From Liolophura sinensis (Eukaryota > Mollusca > Polyplacophora > Chitonida > Chitonidae), in contig NC_088302.1 in NCBI RefSeq assembly GCF_032854445.1, positions 3,901,338 to 3,965,337 of the forward strand: 64,000 nt of DNA. Direction: 5' to 3'. Both the position numbers and the translations under genes were made by a program. Shown here one piece after another: positions 47,756 through 59,515 of the stretch. The notes under the pieces are model-generated. The model had not been told where the DNA came from and searched no databases. It worked only from the letters and a program-made list of their open reading frames with translations. Each line of letters begins with the position of its first letter. Position 1 is the first letter of the stretch.

Positions 47756-49530
47756 GAAACGTGACGGCAATTTATCGGATGATACATGTGGTCAGTCAAA
47801 TTTTAAGAAGATCAGTGATGCAGATACTGACATCGAGGCAGACATCGCAATGCTTTGCTCTTCGCCTAAACCCGCCACACTATCAACCAGTCACTCTGGA
47901 GGTAGTGATGACGTATTGAATGATATAGAACAGGACCTAGATGAGGACGGGAATAAAGGTCCGAACACTACGGAAAAACCGTTGACTATTACTCAACATA
48001 GATGGGTTAAAAACCATAGGATGACAAACTTCAAGCTGAGCTGTAAAGGTACAGTCGTCCATCGAACCGCAGACGTATGTTTGTTCCACGAGTGAACGCC
48101 CTGTTATAGAGGAAACTGAGCGCTTTTGCCAACGTGTTCATCTTCGACTTTCTAACATTCAGAACACTCTGCTGAAAGCGGAAGTAGCTGTTGTACAGCT
48201 CACTGATACTATGTTCATTTGCAACAAAGGCGCAACTCCAGTGAACTTCAACCAAATTGTTCCCATGGCGACGGATACACCGACGGTATTAGGTTACGCC
48301 TCATACGATATTTTATTGAAGAGAAGGGACGCAATCAGGCTTTTCCTTGGTAAAGAGTACGCCGTTATTTGTACCCAAGACGTCCCAGTAACTGAATTAT
48401 TGTTCGGTGACAATTCGTTGCCGCAAACGCTGAAAGAGGCGAAAGAAGCTGACCGAATTTGCTTCAATGCTTGTGCCCAATGCAAAGGCAAACATAGCCA
48501 TGATCCCTCTTGAAAACAGAAGTCCAAGTCGGATTACAGGTCCCCCTGAAGCTAACAGGGGGCAGAGCAGAAAGCCTTTTGTTGGGCGGCGATACCACAA
48601 ACGCAAACAGACACTGGACAACAAATAGTGTCCACTGTTGCTTCTCGAGAAACAAAGGTACGTGTGCATGATTTATTAGCCTTAAGAATGACATCTGAAA
48701 GAAAAACAGCTAATTTTAAATCTTTTCACCCTGAAATTTTAGGCATTGTAAGTGGTGCTGTGATTTAATTTGATGAAATGTCACATAAGAAATACCTTCC
48801 TGCCTCAGCAGAGGTCACAGAAAAGGGGAAGTTCATCGCTGATTTGGAGATAGTTTAACTACTTTCTAAAGGAGTAACTGAAATATGCCAACATGAAAAT
48901 TTGTGTCTCCCATATTCGTTACACCTAAAAAGGATGGGACCCACAGGTTGATTTTAAATTTGAAGAAACTGAACTCTCATGTCAGTTACCATCACTTTAA
49001 AATGGAGTCTCTTCACTCTGCCGTAAATTTGATGACGCAGAATTGTTATATGGCTTTTGTCAATCTTAAGGATGCCTACTATTCAGTGAATGTGTCACCT
49101 TACCATCGTAAATACCTACAGTTTACTTGAAGAAACCACCAGTTCGATTCACCTGTCTTCCAACTCGACTAGCCTCATGTCCACGCATGTTTACAAAACT
49201 TCTAAAGCCGGCTTCTGTCACTGTGAGACAATACGGATATGTCTCTATACAGGTTATAGTGATGATTCATATTTACAAGGGGATATGTTTAAAGATATGC
49301 AGATCAGTGAAACTGTGTCTTTAGCTGATAGTTTGGGATTTGTTATTCACCCCACAAGTTCTCAAGCCAACACCCACGGGAAGCCAAATGACCCCGGAAG
49401 AGGTTAAAAAGCACATCAATTACCGAGAACTCTTGGCTGGTTTTGGGGGGTCTGAAGGGTGTTTCAACTTTTCCTTTTCTCTTTTAATTTGGTTGAATTA
49501 TGGCCAGACTGTTCGTGTTTATATGATATT
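47756..49530 (+). pseudogene. DIRS-like retroelement relic: gag-like, RT and RNase H fragments
   Basis: Plus-strand fragments in changing frames. The region 48211-48513 reads TVLGYASYDILLKRRDAIRL and PVTELLFGDNSLPQTLKEAK, a gag-like segment common in DIRS-type elements. At 48903-49130 an RT N-terminal region reads SPIFVTPKKDGTHRLILNLK, KLNSHVSYHHFKMESL and VNLKDAYYSV. At about 49325-49450 RNase H-like pieces read LGFVIHP and INYRELLA. Stops and frameshifts are frequent. I see no tyrosine recombinase, so assignment to DIRS rests on the RT flavour. Confidence 0.6.
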
Positions 49531-50580
49531 CGCTCCTCACGTTTCAAAGATCGGGATAAGTGGACTTCGGCACAGCAAAAAATCGCAAGCATTTATATAT
49601 TCATAACACACAGGTGTCCGCTTTGAGCGCCCGTCTGCTATTATCATGTCGTTGTGGACAGCCATCTTGCAGATCATGTGTCTCGGAAACACATGCGCGT
49701 TGGCGACTACTTGAAAAGAGACAGATTTCGTTCGCCGCGCACGGCAAGGCACCATGCATGAATACAAGAAATTATCAACACGTTAGATATTTAGCGCGGC
49801 GCCACAAAAGGCAAAAACTTACAGAAAATTTCACCGCAGACGAGGGTTACGTGTTGAAGGCATGTGCCACGAACAAATTTTTGTTAAGCACATAGCTCTC
49901 GTGTGCGCCGGGCGTAATCCTCGTGCTAGTGTTGTTGTTGTTTCGCTTCTATATTTGTATTAATATATATATATATATATTAAGTCTTATTAGTCATAGT
50001 TTTCATCAACTTTATTGACCTTTACATGCTGATTCTAGGAGATAGTTAGGTTTCCCCTTTAAGCTGCACCAAATTAGGTATACATACTAGGACTGAAGAG
50101 CAGAATCTTCTCTCTGCCACCTCTCCAGACGGTTGCTTATTGTTGCAGAATGACGGCGCGCCATTGTTGAGGGCGCTGCCGGTTCAAGTTTAACAAAGTG
50201 ACTTTGTTACCTTTCCTTTCGTAAATTTGGACTGTCTTCTTGGCAATAAGAACACTTCAGGCACTAAATTTAGTGTATATTTGTCATTCCGGACAGCAAC
50301 AGCGATTGGTTGGCTCGTTGCAATTCGGCACATTTAGTGAAACACTGATGTCCGCCAAGGCTTCGGTCGAGAATTTCATCAAGTACAAACTCCTGAATGA
50401 GTCCTTGAGTCCGTTTACTGTACTATGTCACACACGTACAAAAAATAGTTTCGAATATTGTCCGGAACAACTCTAAAGTTCGTTTTTGCCTTGTGACGAT
50501 GAAAGGAATGCGTGTAAGGCATTACCATCGTCTCTCCTGGCGCGTGACTTTCGCGATTGGATTGAACCTCATGAGCCTCA
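49531..50580. other. Intergenic, nothing firm
   Basis: Contains a short (TA)n run at 49963-49980 and one AACAAAGT palindrome near 50192. The ORFs (49560-49895, 50240-50476, both plus) are not recognisable. Confidence 0.45.
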
Positions 50581-50591
50581 TGAATTCTGCG

Positions 50592-51270
50592 TTACTTCAT
50601 ACAAACTCTGTCCGATTTCAACAACTCATTTAATGGCTGGAGCAGTTCTGAGAAATTTGGAAAATATTGATGATTAGCCATCCCCCAAATCCGTCTTAAT
50701 CCCGACAAGTCAGTGGGCGGATTCAAGTCTTGCATTGCCTTCATTTTATCGGGGTGTGGACTGATTTCTTCAGCAGTAAGCCTGAGTACTATAATATCCA
50801 TTTCTGTTTGGCAATATACGAATCTACCCTTGTTCAGTGTTAATCTAGAATCTCGCACTCCATTCTGTGTTGTTCGATTGTGTCGCTTCCAACAAAGAAA
50901 TTATCCATGTCCTTTCTAGATCTCCAAGAAGTTCTCTGACCGCACCGGTAAAGATATCTGGGGCACTTGTTATACCGAACGGAAGTCTACGGAAAGAGTA
51001 TTTGCGTCGTGTCAGTTTGAAACTTTCGTTGTCTAACGGGCATTTGACAGAATCCCAATCTTGCACCTAACCGCAACAAAATATTTCGCACTCCGATATT
51101 TATGACGGGCATCGTCAAACGTCGGTAGCGTGTAACGCCCGTGCTTTGTGGCTTTGTTGAAGTTGTCTGAAGGTATTATAAATCCTTTCTTCATTGGACA
51201 AGACCAACCAAGTTTGACTGGGGCTCGTTCTGCTTCCGGATCTTTTCATTCCTCTTTCAGAATGCATTAG
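50592..51270 (-). pseudogene. Ty3/gypsy pol fragment (RT)
   Basis: The minus strand carries decayed RT of gypsy type: KHGRYTLPTFDDARHKYRSA near 51120, then FRRLPFGITSAPDIF and LLGDLE (51066-50845), then LTAEEISPHPDKMKAMQDLN, PPTDLSGLRRIWGMANH and LLQPLNELLKSD (50858-50592). The frame changes between blocks and the expected DD-box segment is disrupted. No LTR or integrase is visible. Confidence 0.75.
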
Positions 51271-51405
51271 GACATAAACAATCACGCAGGTGTGACAAAT
51301 GTAACATATTTCTAAAGTAAACTGGAAATTAATACGTAAAGTAAATCATAAAATAATGCAAACGTAAGCTGTTATCTTTATAGTATGAAAAATATAATGT
51401 ATGGT

Positions 51406-51602
51406 TTAGGCCATATAGATTCTGACTCGTCCTTTGATAGTGGCCCTGCAAATTGGACACTTCCGGAGTTTGGGACCACAAGTGAGGCAGGTGACAAGAT
51501 GGCCACACGGGAGGAAGGTCAGTTGGCACTTCTCCGTAAGACAAATCTTGCACATCGTCTTCTCCATTAACTCACGGTTCTCTTCCACCAAAGACATCAT
51601 CT
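51406..51602 (-). CDS. IAP exon 5 (RING and stop)
   Basis: The acceptor is cttgtctgttttcag followed by AG-ATG-ATG. It carries the complete RING (CKIC, CGHLVTC, CPICR), then [12 protein letters not shown] and TAA at 51406. A hydrophobic ending such as VRIYMA is similar to the short tails after the RING in other IAPs. Confidence 0.92.
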
Positions 51603-54600
51603 CTGAAAACAGACAAGAAGAGTGTAAATGGACAAGCGCAAAACGCAGATCGATCACAACTCTGTTTATACAAATGATTTACAGGATTTCACTGATTGGA
51701 GTTAAGCTCCGTACTCAAAAATATTCCAATTGTCGTATGGCACGCAAGGCTTCATGTAAATTGGGAAACTGGATATAATTGGCGAAAGTCACCTCCCTTA
51801 TAATAGCCAGGTACCTGACAATCCCCTTACTTAAAGCCACATCCTAGCCAGCAGGACATGGCCTTTCTTCGAGCACGTTAAGTCATTGGCCTAAGGCTAC
51901 AAGAGCGAAGTTCTTTACACACCATCAAAAGATTCAGAATCCAGCCCACGCTGGCTTCTTCTCCGGTCGTATGCGTGTGAGGGTCTCGGGTTTTGCCCAC
52001 TTTTCTTCCACTATAATGCTGGCCCCTGTCGTATACGTGAAATTTTCTTGAGCGTAAAGCACCAATTTAATAAAAAAATAAATAAATAAATAAAGTCTTT
52101 GTTGTGAGGTGGACACTCTAACCATTAGTCTACTGAAGCGGCCAGTTCCTGCCAGAAGTCATTAATCATTTATATACGTGGCGATATTATTATTATGAAG
52201 AGATAAACCAGTAATTTTTATCTAAATAGTTCTGACTGTATGCTTTTACACCTTATTCGTGAATAGTTTAGGTATATGATGACGCTGACCATGAACCTGT
52301 AATCTGGACACATCACTCGCACCCCCCCCCCCCCGGTGTGTACTAGTCACTCCATTTAAGTACTTAAATCCTAACAGAGGTAAACAGACATGACGCCGTA
52401 TTTCACCGGTCACGTGTGACAATCTGCTATTTGTCACAATGTCGCCGCAGCTCTGGTTTTTCTCTACATACTGAAAGTCTTTCATTATATTTTATACTTC
52501 GTCCACTCTGCGATAGCCTATTTAAGGGACGCTTCCTCCCTACTCTTTCAAAGATGTTACAAATGTTGCAGTCCGATGCTTTAGGAAAGTCCTCTAATAC
52601 AGTTAACCCTTTGTTTACTACTGTGGACACTTGGACACTTTCTGTCCATTCCACTCCCCATTTGGGCGCCCCGTTGGCGGTATATGACTCACCCTGGCGT
52701 TCAGCATCTGTATCATCTATCTTCTCTTGCTTTGAACTACCGATGTCCCTTGGCGCTTCCGATACATCAACATGCGGCGATACCGTCGGACAGGCTGCCG
52801 ATGCATCCTGGACAACAGCAGGGCGATGCTTTCCTGCAATATGCAATCATCCATGTCATGAGCTTGACAGAGTATATTGAACACATGTACATTTATATGC
52901 ATGACTGGTGTTCACCGGTGTATTCTCAGAAATTTTTCACTGAGACGAGGACGGCCAGGTTTTTTAAGTAGAAGAAAACGCAATCTGACAAACCTCCTGA
53001 CTTAAGACGAACGCAAACTGGATTGAGCATGTGTCCTTGCTGATCAAGGATCGACATTTTCGCCCCCAGTGCATATATATGGCTATATTAACTGTCAGTT
53101 CCTCCCCTGGCCGTGAGTGGGAAGCTCTGTCAGCAACCTACGGATGCTCGTGGGTTTCCCCGGCCTGGTCTGTTAAGCATGTGTGATTACTCTGATAACG
53201 CGTCATCACAGTGTAAATATACTCACTATCAGCTGTGTTCCACGAAAGTCGATTGGTGACAGGAGCGTTGGTGGAAAGAGATGTTTTCTGCAAGGAGAAA
53301 GCAGTCCATAAATCAGCGTTGTCCACACTGGTAGACAGCATGACGACAACTGGAACGGAATCTGAGGAGATATCTCCCAGGTCAAAAATCATCCAGGTCA
53401 ATAACCGCAAGGTCAATTCCCAAAACAACGTTCAAACACAAACCACCAAAGAATTAAAAAAGCGTATTTATTTATTTATTTGATTGGTGTTTCACGCCGT
53501 ACTCAAGAATATTTCACTTATTTTATGGCAGCCAGCATTATGGTGGGAGGAAACCGGGCACAGCCGCGAGAAAGCCCACAACCATACGAGAGTTGCTGAC
53601 AGACATTCCCACGTACAGCCAGAGAGGAAGTCAGCATGAGCTGGACTTGAAGTCACAGCGACGGCATTGGTCAGAGGCTCCTGTGTCATTACGCTGCACT
53701 TGCGCGCTAATCAACTGAGCCACGGAGGTCCCGAATTATAAAAGTATTTACAGTATGAAATTAAGACGGATGGTTGCAAAGACTAGAAATGGACTTTTCT
53801 ACCGCTTTAAATGGCAGTGAGTTTGTCTCTAAAAGTCAACAACTCGTCCAATGTAGGCTACGCATCCAACCACATACACTATATGTGGGAGAGCTGGTGT
53901 AAAATATTTCGTTTAAGGGTGAGCATTTCACTGCCAAGTCACAATGTTTACATTGCAAAAAAAAAGTTAAGAAAAAAGATTTGTATCATAGGTGCTATAA
54001 GAATATTAGGGGGAATGTGACATATTTCAAATATATGTGCCATTGGAAAAATTTGCTTTACCCGATCCAGCAAAACCCTTCCGCTGGTTGCGGCCGTCAA
54101 GGCATAACTCTGTTCCTTCTTAAGGAAACTACAAGATGGATACCACTGCGCATGCTCACACCACGGGTCATCGCCAGGTAGCCAGTTCCTCAAGCCGCCA
54201 TTACAGTGGTGGCATTTAACACAGTCTGATATCCCTGCAAAGAATTGAAAATTCACATCAAAAAGTGTTTAGACTGAGTATGTTTTGAAATAACTTTGAA
54301 GTTTTCACTAGTTTCAAAAGATTTAAAACTGCAATTACGTCCTCGACATTGAAACGTGATTTAAATACGTTGTAAGCATATTCACCTGCATAGAAAAATC
54401 CAGCTGAAGCCATATCAACGGGGGGATGAGTTTGAGTTTTGGGCCAGTCTACGAAGGATGCTAATCTTGATTCAAGTGTAGAAAAGTTGGGAAATGCTGG
54501 ATCCGTTTGGACTGAGCTTGTAAGGGACAGCTGTTCAATAGCCCTATCCAAATCTTGAATTCGATGGCGCTCCCTGGCGAATTCGCAAGACGGGTAACGG

Positions 54601-55253
54601 AGCAGATGCATCTCGTTGGGGACATCACCTTGCTGGAATCCACTCAGCATCCCCTGACAAAACGCACACTTCACAATGTCGCCTACTCCGGTGAAATACA
54701 AGCCAGACTGTGACAATGATTTTGGATCCACTATCTCTGGTTTTGGCCAAAATCGGTATGTCTCTTGACGATGTCTTCCTTCCTTCATTTTCACAGCAAA
54801 CAATGATATCTGGTCAGCTGGCGATTCTTGGCAGAAGTCTGTTGATTGTCTGCCTTTGATAACGGCGTCATGACTATCAATGCTGACGCCTGGTGACGTC
54901 CACACACAATCACGGTTAAACTCTCCGTGTATCGGTATGTCTCCACGAGTGACGCCTCTAATAAACTCACAGTCCAGACTGCGAGCTTTGTGCTCATCTA
55001 GGGGGTTCATGCCCTTCCTCCAGTTCTCAATTGTAGCATGACACGAAAAGCAGATAACCTTATCACGTGAAAAGGTGTATGAAAATCCAGCTCGCGCGTA
55101 CTCTGACGGAAATCCTTCCGCCCAGTGGGGCCATGTTATAAACGTTTTAAGACGAATCCATTCATAACACAGTGCGTCAGTTTCCGTGAATTTTGGATCG
55201 ATTCTTTTTTGGTTGAAATAATGTTCCAATGAAAAGTGCTTAGAACAGGCCAT
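51406..55253 (-). CDS. Inhibitor of apoptosis protein: three BIR domains and RING, 479 residues
   Basis: Probable caspase-binding E3 ubiquitin ligase of the cIAP/XIAP type, acting in the cytosol. Exons: 54386-55253, 54062-54234, 53227-53287, 52693-52833, 51406-51602; all junctions are GT-AG and in phase (1440 nt). BIR1 spans about residues 34-98 with zinc ligands C68, C71, H88, C95; BIR2 about 163-226 with C196, C199, H216, C223; BIR3 about 263-327 with C297, C300, H317, C324, split across exons 1 and 2. The C-terminal C3HC4 RING reads [14 protein letters not shown] and KLRKCPICR (432 to about 467). The 88 residues between BIR3 and RING are Ser/Pro/Asp-rich, with no clear UBA or CARD. The start is the first in-frame ATG, after an in-frame stop. 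SINEs lie in introns 2 and 4. Confidence 0.92.
51935..52098 (+). mobile_element. SINE, 5'-truncated
   Basis: Plus-strand copy with the segment after the B box (CCAGCCCACGCTGGCTTCTT), the family body and an (AATA)n tail, in IAP intron 4. More diverged than the copies at 18650 and 43209. Confidence 0.8.
52693..52833 (-). CDS. IAP exon 4 (linker)
   Basis: The acceptor is gcatattgcag, the donor G/gtgagt. With the split Arg it encodes [47 protein letters not shown]. This is a low-complexity linker between BIR3 and RING, with no domain recognised. The ORF continues past the donor to 52427, but the phase to the RING exon fits the donor at 52692. Confidence 0.78.
53105..53170 (+). mobile_element. 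SINE fragment
   Basis: About 65 bp of SINE body (CAGCAACCTACGGATGCTCG then TGGGTTTCCCCGG), in IAP intron 3. Confidence 0.65.
53227..53287 (-). CDS. IAP exon 3 (linker)
   Basis: The acceptor is ctttctccttgcag, the donor gtgagt. It encodes [20 protein letters not shown] plus A of Arg. Short and without a domain; supported by strong splice signals and phase. Confidence 0.75.
53463..53732 (-). mobile_element. tRNA-derived SINE, near full length
   Basis: Full SINE on the minus strand, from a GGGACCTCCGTGGCTCAGTT head to a (TAAA)n tail. It lies in IAP intron 2. The flanking sequences AGCGTATTTA and AAGTATTTA may be a degenerate target duplication. Confidence 0.88.
54062..54234 (-). CDS. IAP exon 2 (BIR3 C-terminal half)
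   Basis: The acceptor is attctttgcag, the donor gtaaag. It encodes [58 protein letters not shown]. It carries all four zinc ligands of BIR3; the domain is completed by the end of exon 1. Confidence 0.93.
54386..55253 (-). CDS. IAP exon 1 (BIR1, BIR2, start of BIR3)
   Basis: Encodes 289 residues from ATG at 55253 to the donor gtgaat at 54385. BIR1 and BIR2 are complete and uninterrupted in a single exon. The inter-BIR linker (residues about 100-160) is longer than in vertebrate cIAPs. Confidence 0.94.
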
Positions 55254-55332
55254 GTTCGAAATCCAAGCAAACAATTTTTAAAAAATCAGTCTGAAATAAT
55301 AATATAATAAGTTGTCCGACTAACAGTCACGA

Positions 55333-56148
55333 TTACACGATGCAGATTAGAGAACTAGAAAGCTGTTTTTCACTTGTAACGAAAGGTAATGCCCTCTTCA
55401 ACTGCCACCACCTAGTTATTAATTTAGGGTTAGGACGAAAAATTTGCTTTTGAAACTGCAGCAAAAGGAATTTCCGCGTAAATAATTGTTCACGGTGAGT
55501 CCTCTGAAAGAATTCCTGCAGTATTTGAGTCCTTGAACTATAAGAAGCAAAGTAAAACGCGGACAAGCGATAGTACGACAGACTGATCCTGGAATGATTC
55601 GCCAGTCTTTCGAGATGCTTTTGGTGAACTTTTCGCCGCCTTCGCACTTCTAGCTGAACGAGAAGCCTTGGACGAAAATACGCTGACAGGCTCACTTGAT
55701 TTCGTAGCAGATGCTCCGCGAAGCGTACTCGATGACGAACACAATTACTAGCGTAACACTTGGGACAGTTCAGGAGTTGGTTGCTGTCATCTACTCTAGC
55801 AGAGTCCTGATTGGCGCAGGTGCAAGCGCTGACACTCGCTGACAGGTTGCAGAAAACGGTGCTGCTGTTGCAAAGTGGTGATGTTGCCAGAACAGTTGGC
55901 ACTGTCGCGTTATTTCCGAGCACCGGCAATGGATCAAGGTCTTGGCTTGCAGGCAACGATTCGCAGGATCTCTTCCGTTGTACTTGGCCTAAGAATTTTG
56001 CCTTCGGACAAACACCCGTCAAGATATCCGCACCGTTCTTCTTCAGGTTATTGGAAAGTTTAGTAGAGTTTTCCGAAATCCGGTAAGTCTCACCACACAA
56101 CAAAACAGCCCAAAGACTGAACAAATGCCAATACCCAGTAACCTTCAT
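55333..56148 (-). CDS. Unrecognised ORF, 271 residues, possible signal peptide
   Basis: From the ATG at 56148 the ORF begins MKVTGYWHLFSLWAVLLCGE, which looks like a signal peptide (a basic residue, then a hydrophobic run, then LLCGE). An earlier ATG at 56199 adds 17 residues and would bury it. A basic RKR site follows at about residue 55, then a Cys-pair CPKC, then an Arg/Lys-rich second half. I do not recognise a family. The stop codon lies only about 80 bp upstream of the IAP start, on the same strand, so the region could instead be an IAP 5' exon or promoter sequence with an incidental ORF. There are no strong splice signals to decide it. Confidence 0.4.
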   Translation of the reverse strand: MKVTGYWHLFSLWAVLLCGETYRISENSTKLSNNLKKNGADILTGVCPKAKFLGQVQRKRSCESLPASQDLDPLPVLGNNATVPTVLATSPLCNSSTVFCNLSASVSACTCANQDSARVDDSNQLLNCPKCYASNCVRHRVRFAEHLLRNQVSLSAYFRPRLLVQLEVRRRRKVHQKHLERLANHSRISLSYYRLSAFYFASYSSRTQILQEFFQRTHREQLFTRKFLLLQFQKQIFRPNPKLITRWWQLKRALPFVTSEKQLSSSLICIV

Positions 56149-56199
56149 GTCCTGTTTGAAACTTAGCCGATCCTGTCCAAACAAAACCAGATAAAACAT

Positions 56200-57663
56200 C
56201 GCATCTGACTGTATTTTGTATCACATAAAACCACGTATTACAATTACATAACTGTGTATTACATTACCTGCATTTGTATTACAAACTTGTGAAATTTCGG
56301 TCGTATTTTCTCAGTTCTCCCCGTTTTGGAGAGATAAACTTACTGCATGAGCGGACTAGAAAGGTAAGTGTTTATTGCCTTGTAATACTCCCCATTGTAT
56401 GGAGTATATTTTTTATTTTTGATATTCATTTGACTAAAGTTTGTCATTATAAGTCTATGTAGTACTTGCCTTGCCAGTCAGTATTGTTATTGTTTACTAG
56501 TGACGTATGGTCACGTTACAGGGATAGCTGCAAAAAGCATTTGTGATATACCTGCAGGGCGAGAGATATGACGCAACTGTCAGGGACGTTGTAATTCTGG
56601 TTTGTTGTGTTCGAAAAATAAACAAGTCTGTTTGAACTTGATGGGGTCTGTGAGTTTGGTGAAGCGAGTGCTCCCCAAAGAACTCCTCTTGCACTGACAG
56701 TAAGCGACGCGTGACGCGAACTGGTTGTAACAGACTCTTACTCCCACTTGTCTACACATTGTGTACCAGAGCTTGTGCATAAATCTGCACCTGCAGTCGG
56801 CGTACGTCTTACATACATGCCACCAAAAACAATCTTACTCATCCCGAGGAGGTGCCATCGGGAGTGGCTTTCATAAACATACATAAACATAAATTGATAA
56901 GCCACCAATTCACGTTTTCAGGGAGCAATGTAATTTCCATTTTTCATAAGTACGTTGATCCATCCACATCCTGACTGGAGTCGCTATAATTTTTGATTAA
57001 ACTTAATTTGGAAACGAAACAAGGAGGAAATTTTGTACACATGGTGTATCTGAATACTTGAGCTAAAACCGTCAAACAAATTTTTAATATCTTTTCTAGT
57101 TTTAAAGATATTAGTAAATGTGAAATTTTCCAAAACTTTTGAACCATTATCATTCAGATAAGACTCAGACATGACTATTAAAAACCTCTGGAATTTTTTT
57201 AATTTAAATAGTAAACCATTTAGTAGGACAATAAAATTTCGAAAACGTTGACAATTGATGAAATTGGTGATTTTTTTACAATTTTGTCATTATTTTCACA
57301 AATACGATAGGTAGATAAACTTTGAAAGTGTTTTGGAAATCGGCAGGCCACTCAGAATTTTCACACACCTGTGACTAATAACTGTGGGCTACACTACGGA
57401 GTCACAATACGGAGTCACAATACGGAAGTTTAGTTCTAAAGTTCGAGTATCCTTAAATTCGATCGTTTGAGCATTTCCATGCATTAGTGCATGCATAAAA
57501 TCACACAATTCCACAACTAATTACTTCCTTGATTGCACTGCACTATAAGCTCGTGAAATTTCATGAGTACGTACTTTATTGAAAGATCTCTATCCCAAAC
57601 TGGCGCAATTACATAACAATATTGTGCGTACGCCTATAACGCTGGCTTACTCTCTGTTCGTAG
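56200..57663. other. Intergenic, nothing recognised
   Basis: AT-rich, only short ORFs. No repeat or gene family recognised. Confidence 0.45.
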
Positions 57664-57820
57664 GGTGGGAATTACGGTCTGGCAGCAAAACAGACAGACA
57701 ATAGTCGTGGGTTTCTCCCGGGCTCTGTCCAGTTTCCTCCAATCGTATATTGCTGGTCGCCGTCGTATAAGTGAAATATTCTTGAGTACAGCGTAAAACA
57801 CCAATCAAACAAATACACTG
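57664..57820 (+). mobile_element. SINE, 5'-truncated
   Basis: Family body (GTCGTGGGTTTCTCCCGGGC, GTATAAGTGAAATATTCTTG) and tail (GTAAAACACCAATCAAACAA) on the plus strand. Confidence 0.85.
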
Positions 57821-57829
57821 TACATAAAT

Positions 57830-59300
57830 TTATTATAATCACATACCCATTAATGTACTTCTTAAATGTGGTACCAGCCCACTTGCATGTCCACCGTATT
57901 TTTTAGTTCTACATTATCAGCAGATGATTGAGAAATTAAGCTGGTGATGTTAGCATTTTGACTAACTATTTTTTGCTGTTGTTCCAAACACTGTCATTGT
58001 GTCTTATACATTCACAACTATTTTGTAAATATATATACTGATTATAGGTTTCTATGAAATTTATAATGAGATTAGGATAGATTTGTTTGACAGAACCATT
58101 ACGAAATATACTTAACTTATGAAAAATGAACACTGAATGATGATTAACGAAGAAGTTGAGGTTATATACATGTGGTTTATTGCCATACAGTAATGCCCAA
58201 TAATACAATTCGTGCTACTATAATAATGATTAAAACAGTGATTAATTGGACGCATGTTGAGCATTGTATGTAGGCCTATATTTTGTTTGTGTTTTTTCTT
58301 CACCTGTTTTCTAGGCCATTTATCAGTTTGTGTCATTGTATATACTTGTTTTTTTTTTTTGTTTTTTTTTTTACTTTTGTTTCTGTATTATATTCTATGC
58401 AAAAGATTTCTGGCAGTATAAATATATTGTCTTTGTGTCCTTGTTTCTTATGCTGTGTGACTTTGCACTGGATCTGTACCTTGTTCGTTACGGGTATTTG
58501 TGTAATGGGGGTCATTTATACCGTGAGACCTTAGCCGAGATTTCAGAGTGGAAATACCTATCACGCAGTGTCCTCTTTTATGGCTCTTTGGTATCGTTTC
58601 GTTCGCAACACCATGCGTGTCTGCAGTTTTAGTTAAAAGTTTTCGTAGTCGTATATATTATATATTTATGTATGTTAATTTCAGGCTGAGCGTTTATCAT
58701 ACTTATGTTTTTCTGTAATAAGTATCACTCGTTATAATGCGATATAGCTGAACATTATTTTGTTCAATTGCTCACTATAAAATTTTATGTTTCCTCCAGG
58801 ATGTTATATTACATTAGACTCGTCACTTATATGCTTGTATATGTTGTTTCATCATGCTTTAGTGTAGGCAGTGGGAAGGTCTGTCTGTTAAGGTCAGTCA
58901 GTTAATACGGAAAGTACGGAGGTGTTGGGGAAAACCCAGTAAATAGATCTAACTGATTGTCAAAGTAGGCTTAATTCACGCTAGCTGTGGTGTAATACCC
59001 ATCGGTCCTCGCCTATCATGGTCTAACATAGGCCTATTTATCGTATGCTGCATTTATAGGCCCACTGTATGTGGGGAAAATACATGTATTCACCCTTTCA
59101 TTGGTCAAGACAATGTGCTTCAGTGATACTTATATTTTTGGTATGTGTAAAACATCGTCCTGAAGAAATTCCGTTTACACTATACAACGATCAGCTAATT
59201 GATGTGGCAGAAATGGAGTGCCCTGAGTTGGCGTAAAGCATCAACGTTTGTCAATCACCATAAGCCAAAGTTCTGATTTACAGCCTCAGCCACACAACGT
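57830..59300. other. Intergenic, nothing recognised
   Basis: AT-rich sequence with T-rich runs near 58350-58375. The ORFs at 58283-58632 are low-complexity Phe-rich and unlikely to be coding. Confidence 0.45.
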
Positions 59301-59304
59301 GTAG

Positions 59305-59309
<5 letters not shown>

Positions 59310-59379
<70 letters not shown>
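59310..59379 (+). repeat. (TA)n microsatellite
   Basis: About 34 uninterrupted TA dinucleotides. Confidence 0.95.
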
Positions 59380-59382
<3 letters not shown>

Positions 59383-59390
59383 CCTGGGTA

Positions 59391-59455
59391 TTTTTATGTT
59401 TTATATTCTATATTTGGTCAGGCGATAGACGCCCAAACATACTCATACAGGTTTA

Positions 59456-59515
<60 letters not shown>

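Noticed and set aside
52427..52692. Extension of IAP exon 4 to the end of its ORF
   Set aside because: The donor G/gtgagt at 52692 joins in phase to the RING exon; the extension would lose the RING.
55333..55760. TGF-beta-type prodomain in the ORF upstream of IAP (Cys pair followed by basic segment)
   Set aside because: The resemblance is a few residues only, and no mature cystine-knot domain is present in any frame nearby.
58283..58632. Phe-rich ORFs on the plus strand
   Set aside because: They are produced by T-rich low-complexity sequence.
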